From Alteraquisediminimonas sediminicola (GTDB lineage: Bacteria; Pseudomonadota; Alphaproteobacteria; Sphingomonadales; Sphingomonadaceae): a stretch of DNA of 64,000 nucleotides. The position numbers and the translations under genes were made by a program. This document shows positions 37,337-47,966 of this stretch, one piece after another. The stretch lies in the NCBI RefSeq assembly GCF_019740335.1, contig NZ_JAHXZS010000001.1, positions 744,001-808,000 on the forward strand, written 5' to 3'. The stretch's first letter is position 1. Each line of letters starts with the position of its first letter. The notes under the pieces were generated by a model that saw only the letters and a program-made list of their open reading frames with translations, made no database searches and was not told the origin of the DNA.

Positions 37337-37795
37337 TTACGCCGAAGCTTTGGTCCGGGCCTTGATGATCTTGCCCGGATTGGCGGGCGGTTCGCCCTTG
37401 GGCAGGGCATCGACATGTTCCATGCCGGATTCGACCACACCCCAGACAGTGTACTGACCGTCAAGGAAGCGCGCATCGTCAAAGCAGATGAAGAACTGGC
37501 TGTTGGCGCTGTTCGGGTTGCTTGAACGGGCCATCGAGCACACGCCGCGCACATGCGGTTCGCGGCTGAATTCCTGACCGATGTTCGGCAGATGCGAACC
37601 GCTCATGCCGGTGCCGGTGGGATCACCACCCTGCGCCATGAAGCCCGGAATGACGCGATGGAACACGACGCCATCGTAAAAGCCTTCGTCTGCCAGCGTC
37701 GAAATCTGGGCGACGTGGTTCGGGGCGAGATCGGGACGCAGCTTGATAACGACATCGCCGCCATCGAGCGTCATCACCAACAGGTCATTAGCCAT
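37337..37795 (-). CDS. Cyclophilin-type peptidyl-prolyl cis-trans isomerase, cytoplasmic
   Basis: A 152-residue single-domain cyclophilin with FHRVIPGFMAQGGDPTGTG, SQFFICFDD and YTVWGVV motifs. There is no signal peptide, so it is probably cytosolic (PpiB-like). The ATG at 37795 has AGGAG about 10 nt upstream; the frame extension to 37855 is not conserved. It is followed by the bidirectional terminator and preceded by a short gap from an alpha/beta hydrolase gene. Confidence 0.93.
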   Translation of the reverse strand: MANDLLVMTLDGGDVVIKLRPDLAPNHVAQISTLADEGFYDGVVFHRVIPGFMAQGGDPTGTGMSGSHLPNIGQEFSREPHVRGVCSMARSSNPNSANSQFFICFDDARFLDGQYTVWGVVESGMEHVDALPKGEPPANPGKIIKARTKASA

Positions 37796-37892
37796 GATGT
37801 GATACTCCTGAGTTGAAAAAACACTGATGAATTGAAAAACTCTGGCGCGGTCCATGCCCTGAAGCGGCGCAGCCGTCTAGAGAATTGTAATG

Positions 37893-38660
37893 TTATACCG
37901 CTCGGATCGTCTCCAGCATCCATTCGGTCGCACCCAACAAGCGGGCAATGTCCTCCGGGCGGGAGAGGCGATGATCACCATCCTTGATCAGAATCGTCTC
38001 GACCCTTGGCGAGTCCAGCATCTTCGCCAGCCGCACCGAATATTCCCAAGGCACGTCCTGATCGGCCTGCCCGTGCAGCAGCGTGACCGGACATTGAATC
38101 GCAATCGGCGCATGGAGCAGGCGCATCGCCTCCCCCGATTTCCAGAATGCCGCCGTCGTCACCGTCGGTTCGGGGCCATATTCATTGGGCTGTTCGATCT
38201 GGCCCATTTGCAGCATCGTCATCTTCTGATCTTGGGTAAAACCCCAGTCCGTAAAATCAGGTGCTGCCGCGACGCCGATCATCCCCTGCACAAGGTCCCC
38301 CAGTGCCAAGGCGACATGCAGCATCAACCAGCCGCCCATTGACGACCCGACCAGCAATACCGGCCCCTCGACCAATGCCGTGATGCAATGGATCGCATCA
38401 TCCCGCCAATCGGCGAGCGTCTGTTCCTCAAACGCGCCCTCGCTCGCGCCGCAACCGGCATAATCGAACAACAATAACGACCGGTCCTCGCAATCGGCCA
38501 GCGCCGATAAAGCCATCGCCTTATTGCCGCTCATGTCCGATCCATAGCCCAGCAGAAACACGATCGTCGGCCCACGATCCGGCCCCGATGCCCGGTGATG
38601 GCTGTAGGCGAGGCGAAGTCCTTCCCCCGAAACGTCACTGTTACGCGATAGATAATCCAC
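37893..38660 (-). CDS. Alpha/beta hydrolase (ABHD10-like)
   Basis: The 255 residues have the alpha/beta-hydrolase order: oxyanion region FLLGYGSDMSGNKA, nucleophile elbow GSSMGGW, acid in GQADQDVPW, and His in KDGDHRLS. The distinctive YGSDMSGNKA resembles ABHD10-type thioesterases/esterases, which are common in alphaproteobacteria. The natural substrate is unknown. It lies 23 bp downstream of the symporter gene on the same strand. Confidence 0.85.
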   Translation of the reverse strand: MDYLSRNSDVSGEGLRLAYSHHRASGPDRGPTIVFLLGYGSDMSGNKAMALSALADCEDRSLLLFDYAGCGASEGAFEEQTLADWRDDAIHCITALVEGPVLLVGSSMGGWLMLHVALALGDLVQGMIGVAAAPDFTDWGFTQDQKMTMLQMGQIEQPNEYGPEPTVTTAAFWKSGEAMRLLHAPIAIQCPVTLLHGQADQDVPWEYSVRLAKMLDSPRVETILIKDGDHRLSRPEDIARLLGATEWMLETIRAV

Positions 38661-38683
38661 TCAAACTTCCCCCAAGTCTCAAA

Positions 38684-39982
38684 TTAATATTCCGGCGGAT
38701 AAGGCGCGGCGCGATGGCTTGGCGCATGCGGCGGCTCGATTTCCGGTGGCTCCGGAGGATCGAATGCCCCCTCCCATTTCGATACGACCGCCGTCGCCAC
38801 CGCATTGCCGACCACGCTCGTCGCCGAACGCCCCATATCGAGGAAATGATCGACCGCGAGGATCATCACCAGCCCCGCCTCCGGAATGCCGAAATGGCCC
38901 ATCACCGCCGAAATGACGACCAGACTCGCGCGCGGCACGCCTGCCATGCCCTTGGAGGTCAGCATCAGGATCAACACCATGCTGATCTGATCGCCCATGC
39001 TCATCTCAATGCCGTAAAGCTGCGCGACGAACATGGTCGCGAAGGTCATGTAGATCATCGACCCGTCAAGGTTGAACGAATAACCCAGCGGCAGCACAAA
39101 GCTCGCGATGCGCGGCGGGACACCGAAGCGGTCCAGCGCCTCCAGCGTGCGCGGATAGGCGGCTTCGGATGACGCGGTGGCAAAGGCGACCAGCACCGGC
39201 TCGCGAATATAGCGGATGAGCGTGGCCCCGCGCCGCCCCAGCATCACAATCGCGGCGGCAATCAGCACGATCCACAAACAGCCCATGGCGAAATAGAAGC
39301 TGGCCATGAACTTGCCGAACGTCATCATGACGCCCAGCCCGTTGACTGTCACCGCATGGGCAATCGCCGCAAACACCGCCAATGGCGCGGCGCGCATCAC
39401 ATAATCGGTGACCTGCAACATCACCGCGACCAAGGATTCCATCCCCTTGACGATAGGTGCGCCCTTGTCGCCAATGGCCGTCAAGCCGACCCCGAAGAAC
39501 AAGGCAAACACGACAATCGGCAGGATTTCATTTTTCGCCATCGCCTCAATGATCGACTTTGGCACGAGATGGACGATGAATTCATGGAGATCGAACGCCT
39601 TGCGCTCCAGTCCCAAGGTCGCATCGGGCGGTGGCAGGGGCAGTGAGATATCACCCACCCCCGGTTGCAGCAGATTGACGAGGATCAACCCCAAGGTCAG
39701 CGAGACAAAGGTCGCACCTATAAACCACAGCATCGTCCGAAAACCGATCCTGCCCAGCGCGGCGGTATCGCCCATATGGGCGATACCCGTCACCAAAGTC
39801 GCGAAAATCAGCGGGGCGATGATCATCTTGATCATCCGCAGAAACAATTCGGTGATGATCCCGAAATAATCGGCCACCTGCGCCCGCCCGGCGACATCGG
39901 CGATAACATGATGCAGGACTGTCCCCAGCAACGCGCCAAGCGCCATGCCGATGAGGATATAGACTGTCAGCCGCTTCGCCAT
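38684..39982 (-). CDS. Dicarboxylate/amino acid:cation symporter (DAACS family)
   Basis: The 432 residues have about eight transmembrane segments plus re-entrant loops. HP1-like TASSEAAYPRTLEAL, the SFNLDGSMIYM motif and TM8-region MLTSKGMAGVPRASLVV are those of GltP/GltT/DctA transporters. It should import glutamate, aspartate or C4-dicarboxylates with Na+ or H+; residue-level specificity is not decided. It is divergent from lgt with about 230 bp between, and upstream of the hydrolase gene. Confidence 0.93.
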   Translation of the reverse strand: MAKRLTVYILIGMALGALLGTVLHHVIADVAGRAQVADYFGIITELFLRMIKMIIAPLIFATLVTGIAHMGDTAALGRIGFRTMLWFIGATFVSLTLGLILVNLLQPGVGDISLPLPPPDATLGLERKAFDLHEFIVHLVPKSIIEAMAKNEILPIVVFALFFGVGLTAIGDKGAPIVKGMESLVAVMLQVTDYVMRAAPLAVFAAIAHAVTVNGLGVMMTFGKFMASFYFAMGCLWIVLIAAAIVMLGRRGATLIRYIREPVLVAFATASSEAAYPRTLEALDRFGVPPRIASFVLPLGYSFNLDGSMIYMTFATMFVAQLYGIEMSMGDQISMVLILMLTSKGMAGVPRASLVVISAVMGHFGIPEAGLVMILAVDHFLDMGRSATSVVGNAVATAVVSKWEGAFDPPEPPEIEPPHAPSHRAAPYPPEY

Positions 39983-40210
39983 AATTCCCCCAACACACCC
40001 TTAAGTTCGATGCATAAAGGGTAAATGCCTTCAGGGAAGTGAAAACGACTCAATCTTCATGCACCTAAGTGAACGAAAACCCCGTCTTGCTTGCTTGGCA
40101 TTGGTCGTGCTGCGCTTTAAGAGGTGCGACTAACGGCGGGCACGTGTCAGATTTTGGCACCAGATTTTGCGCCAGATGTTGTAAAGGGTAAGGTCTTGAT
40201 TTCCACTTTG

Positions 40211-41047
40211 ATGGCCGACAGCGCGTCGGCGCTTCGTTTTGAACAGCTTGGCCTCTCGCCGGTCCTGTTCGATTTCGGCCTGATCAAGATCAGATATTAT
40301 TCGCTCGCCTATATCGGCGGGATCATGATCGGCTGGTGGTATTTGCTGCGCCTGATCGCCCAGCCCGGTGCGCCGATGGCACGACGTCATGCCGATGACT
40401 TCGTCTTTTACGCGACGATCGGGATTCTGCTCGGCGGGCGGATCGCCTATTCCCTGTTTTATGATCCCGCGATGTGGGCCAATCCGGTCGATGTCCTCAA
40501 AGTCTGGCATGGCGGCATGTCCTTTCATGGCGGCATGCTCGGCGTCACCTTGGCGGTGGTGTATATGTGCCGCAAACATGGGCTGAACTGGCTGCGCGTC
40601 CATGATTATGTCGCGGTGTGCGCGCCATTCGGGCTGTTTCTTGGCCGGTTGGCGAATTTCGTGAATGGCGAACTTTGGGGCCGGGTGACGGATGTCCCTT
40701 GGGCGATTATTTTTCCGGGTTCGGGCGATGGCCTGCCCCGTCATCCGAGCCAGCTTTACGAGGCCGGGCTGGAAGGCATTGTCCTGTTCCTCCTCATGTG
40801 GTGGACCTTCTGGAAAACCGATGCGCGCTATCAGCCGGGCCGGTTGGTCGGCACGTTCCTGCTTGGCTATGGCGTGGCGCGGTTCATTGTCGAATTCTTC
40901 CGCCAACCGGATCGCGGGCTTGAACATCTGTCTTGGGGGTTGAGCATGGGCCAGACCCTGTGCGTGCCGATGATCGCGGGCGGGATTTACTTTATCGCGA
41001 CCGCCAAGAGTCGCGCCAAAGCAGCAGATATGGCCCATGTCGTCTGA
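40211..41047 (+). CDS. lgt: Phosphatidylglycerol:prolipoprotein diacylglyceryl transferase
   Basis: Adds diacylglycerol to the lipobox Cys of prolipoproteins at the inner membrane. The 278 residues have seven transmembrane segments and the essential regions [23 protein letters not shown] and [13 protein letters not shown]. The frame is open from 40124, but the ATG at 40211 matches family length, although its Shine-Dalgarno is poor. The end overlaps the following methyltransferase by 11 bp. Confidence 0.96.
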   Translation: MADSASALRFEQLGLSPVLFDFGLIKIRYYSLAYIGGIMIGWWYLLRLIAQPGAPMARRHADDFVFYATIGILLGGRIAYSLFYDPAMWANPVDVLKVWHGGMSFHGGMLGVTLAVVYMCRKHGLNWLRVHDYVAVCAPFGLFLGRLANFVNGELWGRVTDVPWAIIFPGSGDGLPRHPSQLYEAGLEGIVLFLLMWWTFWKTDARYQPGRLVGTFLLGYGVARFIVEFFRQPDRGLEHLSWGLSMGQTLCVPMIAGGIYFIATAKSRAKAADMAHVV

Positions 41048-42152
41048 CAAGAAATCATCACCGCAACAGGTGCCGTTGATCGACTTTGCAACGCGCCTGA
41101 AACGCAGCATCGAGGCACAGGGCGTGCTGCCCATCGCCTATTTCATGGCCGCCGCGAACGCCCATTATTATGGCACGCGCGATCCGCTAGGCGCAGAGGG
41201 CGACTTCATCACCGCGCCGGAAATCAGCCAGATGTTCGGCGAATTATGCGGGCTGTGGCTGGCCGATCTGTGGGACCGCGCCGGGCGACCCGCCACCGTG
41301 CATTATGTCGAATTGGGACCGGGACGCGGGACGCTCGCGGTCGATGCGTTGCGCGCAATGGCGCGCGCAGGGCTTGAACCGCAAATCCATTTTATCGAGA
41401 CCAGCCCCACATTGCGCAAGGCGCAAGGCGCGATGTTGCCCGACGCCCATTGGCATGACGATCTATCGACCCTGCCGAATGACGGCCCGTTGCTGGTCGT
41501 CGCCAATGAATTTTTCGACGCCTTGCCGGTACGGCAATTGGTCCATAGCCAGCATGGCTGGTTCGAACGGATGGTGACGGTGCGCCACGGACTGATTTTG
41601 CCGGTGGTCGATGGCCCGCCGCTGAACGGCCTCATCCCCGATCATCTGAAAGACGCGCCCATCGGTAGCATCATCGAAACCTCCCCCGCATCCGTCGCGA
41701 TTGCGGGCGCGTTGGGCGAACGGTTGGCGGCGCAAGGTGGCGCGGCACTGATCGTCGATTATGGCTATGATCACGGCCCCGCGATTGGCGACACGCTGCA
41801 AGCGGTGCGCGGGCATGGCTATGTCAATCCGTTCGATACGCCGGGTGATGCCGATCTCACCGCCCATGTCGATTTCGCGACATTGGGCGTGGCGGCGCAT
41901 GTGCGCGGAGTCCATGTCCATGGGCCGGTCGGTCAGGGCGATTGGTTGAACGCGATGGGGATTGAATTGCGCGCCGACAGCCTGATCAAACGCAGCCCTG
42001 CGCGGCAGGCCGAGATCGAGGCCGCCCGCCAGCGACTCACCTCGCCTATGGCGATGGGCACGCTGTTTCGCGCCATGGCAATGGTCGCGCCATCATGGCC
42101 TACGCCCGTTGGATTTGCCGAAAATGACGAAAATCAGCCGGAAAATTCATAA
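41037..42152 (+). CDS. MidA/NDUFAF7-type SAM-dependent methyltransferase
   Basis: The 371 residues carry the family hallmark [18 protein letters not shown] and the SAM-binding [16 protein letters not shown]. The eukaryotic homologue NDUFAF7 methylates an arginine of a complex I subunit; the alphaproteobacterial enzyme is presumed to do the same on NuoD. It overlaps lgt by 11 bp, so the two are cotranslated. The next terminator is about 100 bp downstream. Confidence 0.9.
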   Translation: MSSDKKSSPQQVPLIDFATRLKRSIEAQGVLPIAYFMAAANAHYYGTRDPLGAEGDFITAPEISQMFGELCGLWLADLWDRAGRPATVHYVELGPGRGTLAVDALRAMARAGLEPQIHFIETSPTLRKAQGAMLPDAHWHDDLSTLPNDGPLLVVANEFFDALPVRQLVHSQHGWFERMVTVRHGLILPVVDGPPLNGLIPDHLKDAPIGSIIETSPASVAIAGALGERLAAQGGAALIVDYGYDHGPAIGDTLQAVRGHGYVNPFDTPGDADLTAHVDFATLGVAAHVRGVHVHGPVGQGDWLNAMGIELRADSLIKRSPARQAEIEAARQRLTSPMAMGTLFRAMAMVAPSWPTPVGFAENDENQPENS

Positions 42153-42203
42153 AGTTAATATAATTTTTGACTCAGGTCATAGAAAATTAACCATTATCGG
42201 CTA

Positions 42204-42290
42204 TGTATCAACTCATGGTTGAACCGCGACCCGGATCAATCGCAACCTTGGGGGCAGCAGCAGTTCTTGTGGACCGTTGCTGCCCTTTTT
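42204..42290 (+). ncRNA. Possible small RNA with terminator hairpin
   Basis: Downstream of a TTGACT (42167-42172) and a CATTAT (42192-42197, 19-bp spacing) lies about 85 nt that can fold into a 5' stem (GGTTG 42218-42222 / CAACC 42242-42246) and a terminal hairpin. That hairpin is GGGCAGCA (42252-42259) / TGCTGCCC (42278-42285) followed by five T. It may instead be only the lgt-midA terminator. No known RNA family is recognised. Confidence 0.35.
42252..42290 (+). terminator. Intrinsic terminator between midA-type gene and GS-like gene
   Basis: An 8-bp stem GGGCAGCA / TGCTGCCC with an 18-nt loop is followed by TTTTT. It ends either the lgt operon or a small RNA. Confidence 0.75.
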
Positions 42291-42380
42291 GCGATGCGGG
42301 AGGTGGGGCGGGATGAATTCCCTCACAGGGGTTGCATCCGGTAGATTGCCTTTCCGTCCAATCCCTTGCATCATGCGATC

Positions 42381-43772
42381 ATGAGCAACTCAATATCCTG
42401 TCAAATCGCCGATGGGCGCGAAGCCGCTGCGTTTTTCGAGGCGCATCCTCATATCGATGCGGTGGATATTATCTTCACCAATATGTGCGGGGTACCGCGC
42501 GGCAAAAGGCTGCGTCGGCATGAGGTGATCGGCGTCTATGAAAATGGCCGCTACCTCCCCGGCTCTGCGGCGGTGGTGGATATTACCGGGCGGGACACCG
42601 AGGAAACCGGGCTGGTATGGGAAGATGGCGATGCCGACCGGCTGTTGCGCCCCCTGCCCGGCAGTCTGGTGCCTGCGCCTTGGCTCGGCCCGGATGCGGC
42701 GCAATTTCTGACCGGCTTTTATGAACTCGACGGCACGGCCCATGATCTGGACCCGCGCCATGTGCTGGGCAAGGTGATTGAACGGCTGATGGCGATTGGC
42801 CTCACCCCGGTGGTGGCGGTGGAGCTTGAATTCTACCTTGTCGATCAGGCGCGGGACGGCAATGGCCAGTTGCAGCCCGCGCGCGGCCTGCGCAACCCCC
42901 ATCGCTCGGACGATATTCAGGTCTATGGCCTGCGCGAGCTGGAGGATTTCAAGCCGTTTTTCGACGATCTCTACACCGCCTGCGACGCGCAAGGGATACC
43001 GCTGGAATCGGCGATTTCGGAATATGCCGCAGGCCAGTTTGAAATCACCCTGCGCCATCGCCCGGATGCGTTGCGCGCTTGTGATGAGGCGATCATGTAC
43101 AAGCGCCTCGTCAAGGGCGTGGCGGTCAAGCACGGGCTGGAGGCCACGTTCATGGCCAAGCCCTTTGCCGAAAGCGCGGGCAATGGCATGCATCTCCATA
43201 TTTCGATGGAAGATGCGACCGGCCATAACGCCTTTGCCAGCGACGCCGCCGAAGGCACGGACCTACTGCGCCATGCGATTGGCGGGATGCAGGCGGCCTT
43301 GGGCGACAGCTTTGCCATTTTCGCCCCCAATGCCAATAGCTATCGCCGGTTCAAGGCCAATAGCTATGCCCCGGTCGCATCGACCTGGGGGGTCAACAAC
43401 CGCACGGTATCTCTCCGCATTCCTGCCGGGCCGCCTGCCAGCCGTCATGTCGAACATCGTGTGTGTGGCGCGGATGCCAATCCCTATCTGGCGGTCGCCG
43501 CCGTGCTGGCTGGGATGCATCATGGCATCGTCAATCAGATCGACCCCGGCGCACCTGTGGTCGGCAATGGCTATGAAGCCGAAAGCAGCGGCCCGAAAAT
43601 GCCGTCCAACTGGTTTGCCGCGGTCGATCAGTTCCGGCAATCGGCGTTGATGCAGGACTATCTCGGCGCGCGCTTTGTCGAAATGTACGCCATCGTCAAA
43701 CAGACCGAGCAGGAACGCTTCTTCGCACTGGTGCCAGAACTCGATTATAGCTGGTATCTGCGCAACGCGTGA
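42381..43772 (+). CDS. Glutamine synthetase family protein, PuuA-like
   Basis: The 463 residues have the GS fold: N-terminal beta-grasp (VDIIFTNMCGVPRGKRL), metal-binding VAVELEFYLV, NGMHLHISMED, and NNRTVSLRIPAGPP. The sequence is of the gamma-glutamylpolyamine/ethanolamine synthetase-like class rather than the ammonia-assimilating GlnA; it lacks an evident adenylylation-loop Tyr. No polyamine-degradation genes are adjacent, so the amine substrate is unknown. The ATG at 42381 is chosen over TTG at 42366. Confidence 0.85.
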   Translation: MSNSISCQIADGREAAAFFEAHPHIDAVDIIFTNMCGVPRGKRLRRHEVIGVYENGRYLPGSAAVVDITGRDTEETGLVWEDGDADRLLRPLPGSLVPAPWLGPDAAQFLTGFYELDGTAHDLDPRHVLGKVIERLMAIGLTPVVAVELEFYLVDQARDGNGQLQPARGLRNPHRSDDIQVYGLRELEDFKPFFDDLYTACDAQGIPLESAISEYAAGQFEITLRHRPDALRACDEAIMYKRLVKGVAVKHGLEATFMAKPFAESAGNGMHLHISMEDATGHNAFASDAAEGTDLLRHAIGGMQAALGDSFAIFAPNANSYRRFKANSYAPVASTWGVNNRTVSLRIPAGPPASRHVEHRVCGADANPYLAVAAVLAGMHHGIVNQIDPGAPVVGNGYEAESSGPKMPSNWFAAVDQFRQSALMQDYLGARFVEMYAIVKQTEQERFFALVPELDYSWYLRNA

Positions 43773-43898
43773 TCGAAACACGCGTCAGCAAGCAATTTTC
43801 AACCCACCCGACCGATCGCTGATCGGTCCCCATTGCCCTTGGCTTCGCGCCCTGCTAGGCGCGGCACAACTCCTTTTTTGGCACGTCAGGAACCAAAC

Positions 43899-44405
43899 AT
43901 GGCCGATGAACAGAACAACGATACCCCGCTCGCCAATGGCGCAGACACCGCACCGCAGGTCGGCGTGATTACGCAATATGTGAAGGACCTGTCCTTCGAA
44001 AACCCGAATGCCCCCAATGTCTATCAATGGCAGGGTCAGCCGGAAATCAGCGTCGGCTTTAACATCGGCGCAGACAGCGTGGGCGACGATGTGCATGAAG
44101 TGACGCTCAAGATCGAAGCGCGCGCCGTTTCGGGCAGCCAGACCGCTTTCGCCGTCGAACTGGTCTATGCAGGCCTGTTCGCGCTCCGCAACATCCCGGA
44201 AGAACAGCTTCAGCCGTTCCTGCTCGCGGAAGCACCGCGCATCCTGTTCCCCTTCGCCCGTCGCGTCGTGGCCGATACGGTGCGCGATGGCGGTTTCCCG
44301 CCGCTGATGCTCGAACCGATTGATTTTGCCGCTTTGTACATGAGCCAGCTCGCCGCCCAAGGCGAACAGGCCGGTGAAGAAGACCAGACGGTCGGGCACG
44401 CGTAA
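43899..44405 (+). CDS. secB: Protein-export chaperone SecB
   Basis: A cytosolic tetrameric chaperone that keeps presecretory proteins unfolded and targets SecA. The 168 residues show the family core: YVKDLSFENPNAP, then VTLKIEARA, ELVYAGLFAL, and LFPFARRVVADTVRDGGFPP followed by the acidic C-terminal tail. The ATG at 43899 has CAGGAA upstream. murJ follows after 9 bp, so secB-murJ-trpS may be one transcript. Confidence 0.95.
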   Translation: MADEQNNDTPLANGADTAPQVGVITQYVKDLSFENPNAPNVYQWQGQPEISVGFNIGADSVGDDVHEVTLKIEARAVSGSQTAFAVELVYAGLFALRNIPEEQLQPFLLAEAPRILFPFARRVVADTVRDGGFPPLMLEPIDFAALYMSQLAAQGEQAGEEDQTVGHA

Positions 44406-44414
44406 GCCCGCATC

Positions 44415-45977
44415 ATGAAACTTGGCAAAGCGATCGGCACCATTGGCGGACTGACCATGGTCAGTCGCGTCCTCGGCTTTATGCGCGACATGTTGATGTC
44501 GCGCATCATGGGCGCAACAATGGCCGCCGACGCTTTCCAGCTCGCGTTCCGCATTCCCAACACCTTCCGCCGTTTGTTCGGCGAAGGGGCGTTTTCCGCC
44601 GGTTTTGTGCCGCTGTTCAGCCAGCGGCTCCACCGCGAAGGCGGGATCGAGGATGCGCGCAAATTTTCCGAGGAAGTGCTGGGCGTCTTCCTCCCGTCCC
44701 TGTTCGCGTTCGTCCTGCTGTTCGAACTGATCATGCCCGCCTTTGTCTGGGCGCTGGCATCGGAATGGGTGGATAATCCGGCGAAGTTCGACCTTGCGGT
44801 CAACCTCACCCGCATCACCATGCCCTATTTGCTGTTGATCAGCCTCGTGTCGCTGTTCGCGGGCGTACTCAATTCAATGACGCGCTTCATCGCCGCCGCC
44901 TTTGCCCCGGCGCTGCTCAACATGGCGATGGTCGTCGCGTTGATCATCGTGCCGGAAGGCGGCCCGAAAACGGCCTACGCCTTGTCCATCGGCGTGACGA
45001 TTGGCGGCGTGTTGCAAACCGGCCTGTTATGGTGGGCCGCCCGGCGCGCGGGCATTTCGCTGCGCCTGCGCAAGCCGCAAATGACCCCCGGCGTGCGCCA
45101 GTTCATCAATGTGGTGATCCCGGCGACGCTTGGCGCGGGCGTGTATCAAGTGGCACAGTTCATCGATACATTCTTCGCGACCCGCCTGCCGGAAGGCTCG
45201 CTGTCCTATATGAATTATTCGGATCGGCTGAACCAATTGCCGCTGTCGGTCATCGGCACCGCGCTTGGCACCGCCATCCTGCCCGCGATCAGCCGCTTCA
45301 TCGACAAGGACGAGCCGGAGGAAGCCGCCAAGGTCCAAGGGCAGGCGCTTGAACTGGCGATGCTGTTGACCCTGCCCGCCGCGATTGCCCTGTGGGTCGT
45401 CTCGGTGCCATTGGTCACGGCCTTGTTCCAAGGCGGACGCTTCACGCTGGAAGATGCGCGGATCACCGGCAATGTGCTGGCGATCATCGTCTCGGGCCTG
45501 CCTGCTTATGTGCTGGTCAAGGTCATCACCCCCGGCTTTTACGCCCGCAAGGATACCAAGACCCCGGTGAAGACCGCCGGGATCGTGCTGCTCGCCAATA
45601 TCGTCCTGAACTTCGTCCTGATCCCGCCCTTTGGCATTTATGGGCTGGCGAGCGCGATTGCCCTATGTTCATGGCTCAATTGCGTGATGCTCTATGTCAT
45701 CCTGTCGAAGCGCGGGCATTTCCGCATCCAGCCTTGGCTGTGGAGCCGTATCGCTCGGCAGGCCGTGGCGGCGGCCCTGATGGCCGCTGTGCTGATCGTG
45801 CTGGAACGCGTATTTGCCGACTGGTTCTCCGGCTCGACCATCCATCGCCTGATCGGCGTTTCGACCGTGGTGGGCGCTGGCGGCGCGGTATATCTGCTGA
45901 CGGCGTTTGCCATTGGCGGCATGAATCGCGACGATGTGATGATCCTGCTGCGTCGCAAAAAAGTGAGTGATAAATAA
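44415..45977 (+). CDS. murJ: Lipid II flippase MurJ
   Basis: Moves lipid II across the inner membrane for peptidoglycan synthesis. The 520 residues have about 14 transmembrane helices of the MOP superfamily, starting with the diagnostic [20 protein letters not shown] and [16 protein letters not shown]. Length and motifs are normal. Its TAA overlaps the ATG of trpS by one base (45975-45979), so translation is coupled. It follows secB with a 9-bp gap. Confidence 0.97.
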   Translation: MKLGKAIGTIGGLTMVSRVLGFMRDMLMSRIMGATMAADAFQLAFRIPNTFRRLFGEGAFSAGFVPLFSQRLHREGGIEDARKFSEEVLGVFLPSLFAFVLLFELIMPAFVWALASEWVDNPAKFDLAVNLTRITMPYLLLISLVSLFAGVLNSMTRFIAAAFAPALLNMAMVVALIIVPEGGPKTAYALSIGVTIGGVLQTGLLWWAARRAGISLRLRKPQMTPGVRQFINVVIPATLGAGVYQVAQFIDTFFATRLPEGSLSYMNYSDRLNQLPLSVIGTALGTAILPAISRFIDKDEPEEAAKVQGQALELAMLLTLPAAIALWVVSVPLVTALFQGGRFTLEDARITGNVLAIIVSGLPAYVLVKVITPGFYARKDTKTPVKTAGIVLLANIVLNFVLIPPFGIYGLASAIALCSWLNCVMLYVILSKRGHFRIQPWLWSRIARQAVAAALMAAVLIVLERVFADWFSGSTIHRLIGVSTVVGAGGAVYLLTAFAIGGMNRDDVMILLRRKKVSDK

Positions 45978-46969
45978 TGCGCGTCGTTTCCGGCATTCAG
46001 CCCACGGGCAATCTCCATCTGGGCAATTATCTCGGCGCGATCGTGCAATGGGTGAAGATGCAAGACGAGGCGGAATGCCTGTTCTTTCTTGCCGATTTGC
46101 ACGCCATCACGGTCCATAATGATCCGGCGCAGCTTCGCACCAATGTCCGCGAAATGGCGGCGGCGCTGATCGCATCGGGCGTCGATCCCGATAAATCCGT
46201 GCTGTTCAATCAGGCGCGCGTCCCGGCCCATGCCGAACTCGCATGGTTGCTCAATTGCACCGCGCGGATCGGCTGGCTCAATCGCATGACCCAGTTCAAG
46301 GACAAGGCCGGTAAAAATCGCGAAGGCATGTCGATCGGGCTTTATGCCTATCCGGTGCTGCAAGCCGCCGATGTGCTGCTCTATCAGGCGACGCATGTGC
46401 CGGTCGGCGAAGATCAGCGTCAGCATCTCGAACTCGCGCGCGATGTGGCGGAAAAGTTCAACACCGATTTCGAGACAGACCTGTTCACTTTGCCGGAAGC
46501 GATGATCGCCGGCCCTGCCGCGCGCGTGATGTCACTGCGCGACGGGTCGTCGAAAATGTCGAAATCCGATCCCTCGGACATGAGCCGGATCAACCTCACC
46601 GACGATGCCGACACCATCGCCCAGAAGATCCGCAAGGCCAAGACCGACCCCGCCCCCCTGCCCGCCACGATGGACGAGCTGGCGGACCGGCCTGAAGCCC
46701 GCAATCTGATCGGCATCTATTCGGCGCTGTCCGGAGAAGCCGCGCAAGTCATTCTCAGCCGCTTTGAAGGTCAAGGTTTTGGTTCGTTCAAGCCTGCGCT
46801 GGCCGAGATCGCAGTCGAAAGCCTGCGCCCGATCACGACGCGCTTCAATGAACTGCGCCACGATCATGCGGCCATCGATGCGATTCTCGCCAAGGGGGCC
46901 GACAAGGCCGCCGCCTTGGCCGCGCCAACGCTCAAGCGCGCTTATGAGGTGATGGGGCTGTTTCGCTAA
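45977..46969 (+). CDS. trpS: Tryptophanyl-tRNA synthetase
   Basis: Class I aminoacyl-tRNA synthetase that charges tRNA-Trp. The 330 residues include [16 protein letters not shown] (HIGH region), and [12 protein letters not shown] (KMSKS). The family length is standard. It is coupled to murJ by a 1-bp overlap and convergent with the chorismate mutase gene (15-bp gap). Confidence 0.97.
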   Translation: MRVVSGIQPTGNLHLGNYLGAIVQWVKMQDEAECLFFLADLHAITVHNDPAQLRTNVREMAAALIASGVDPDKSVLFNQARVPAHAELAWLLNCTARIGWLNRMTQFKDKAGKNREGMSIGLYAYPVLQAADVLLYQATHVPVGEDQRQHLELARDVAEKFNTDFETDLFTLPEAMIAGPAARVMSLRDGSSKMSKSDPSDMSRINLTDDADTIAQKIRKAKTDPAPLPATMDELADRPEARNLIGIYSALSGEAAQVILSRFEGQGFGSFKPALAEIAVESLRPITTRFNELRHDHAAIDAILAKGADKAAALAAPTLKRAYEVMGLFR

Positions 46970-46984
46970 GGCTTAAGTGACGCC

Positions 46985-47311
46985 TCAGTCCTTTGAAAGG
47001 GCGTCGAACCTAGCCATTTCATAGGCGATGGAGCCTTCAACCAAGGTCTCCCACATCTCGCCGATCACATTGCCCGGCATGCCCAACGCCTCGGCCTGCG
47101 CCACCGCCTGCGCGATCACTTCGGCCTTACGCGGTTCGTCGCGGACCATATCGCGTTCCGGCTTGATCCGGGCGGCAGCGGCCATATAGCCGAAACGCTC
47201 AGCCAACAGCGCCACCAACCGCGCGTCCACCGCGTTCACGCCAGCACGTACCTCCTGCATAGTATTGCAATCTTCGGGTTTGAGCGGGGCGGCATTTAAG
47301 GGCGATGTCAT
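46985..47311 (-). CDS. Chorismate mutase, AroQ class
   Basis: A 108-residue, all-helical protein. The pattern VRAGVNAVDARLVALLAERF, then the basic AARIKP and late WETLVEGSIAYE are those of monofunctional AroQ/PchB-type chorismate mutases. It should convert chorismate to prephenate for Phe/Tyr synthesis; a PchB-like lyase activity cannot be excluded. It has no fused prephenate dehydratase or dehydrogenase. It stands alone between trpS and the divergent LprI-like gene. Confidence 0.88.
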   Translation of the reverse strand: MTSPLNAAPLKPEDCNTMQEVRAGVNAVDARLVALLAERFGYMAAAARIKPERDMVRDEPRKAEVIAQAVAQAEALGMPGNVIGEMWETLVEGSIAYEMARFDALSKD

Positions 47312-47481
47312 GATGATGTGCGCTTAAGCAATTACGCTCCCCCCGGCAAGTCGTGATGCCGATCGCCGTCATGAAAACACATCCCATCAGAATTGCGCTC
47401 AAACTGAATATATTGACCAATGCCAATGCGATGCTGTTAACATCCCCACCAAGATTTCGACCCACATCCTGTTGAAAAGGC

Positions 47482-47865
47482 ATGCTTATGACGCATTTCC
47501 GCAAGTCCCTCCTGCTGACTCTGGCGTTGGGCCTGAGCCTTGCCCCGGCGCTGCCCGCCACCGCGCAATATGATGTCCATGCCGAAGATTATGCACGGTT
47601 CGAACGCGAACTCGCACAAGCGGATGCGCGGTTGAATCAGGTCTGGAAGACATATTACCCGCAATTACGCGCCGCCGATGGCTATAAGGCCGATGCCTTA
47701 CTGGCAGAACAACGCGCATGGAATGCGTTCAAGGACAAGGCCTGTTCGATCTATCCGGGTGCGGGCGGTTTCTGGGGTGAGGCCAATGCCTTTGCCTGCA
47801 AGCTCGAACTGTTCGAACAACGGATCAAATATCTCGAAGATCTTGAGACGGTGCTGAATCCATAA
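47482..47865 (+). CDS. LprI/DUF1311-type secreted protein
   Basis: The 127 residues start with a signal peptide (hydrophobic residues 9-25, cleavage near PATA-Q). The mature part contains the LprI N-terminal domain hallmarks LNQVWKTYYPQL, LLAEQRAWNAFKDKAC and a second Cys in AFACKLELFEQR that likely forms a disulfide. Some family members inhibit lysozyme; the role here is untested. A strong terminator follows, so the gene is probably a single transcript. Confidence 0.85.
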   Translation: MLMTHFRKSLLLTLALGLSLAPALPATAQYDVHAEDYARFERELAQADARLNQVWKTYYPQLRAADGYKADALLAEQRAWNAFKDKACSIYPGAGGFWGEANAFACKLELFEQRIKYLEDLETVLNP

Positions 47866-47880
47866 GCGACACAACAAAAA

Positions 47881-47917
47881 ACACCGGTCGGCACTCTTGG
47901 CCGACCGGTGTTTTTTT
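47881..47917. terminator. Intrinsic terminator between LprI-like gene and guaA
   Basis: A perfect 12-bp stem ACACCGGTCGGC (47881-47892) / GCCGACCGGTGT (47900-47911) has a T run on the plus side and an A run on the other, so it can serve both convergent genes. Confidence 0.92.
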
Positions 47918-47966
47918 GAACTGTCACCGTCTTGTGTGCAGCGCGTTTATGGGAAGTGAGCTTAGC

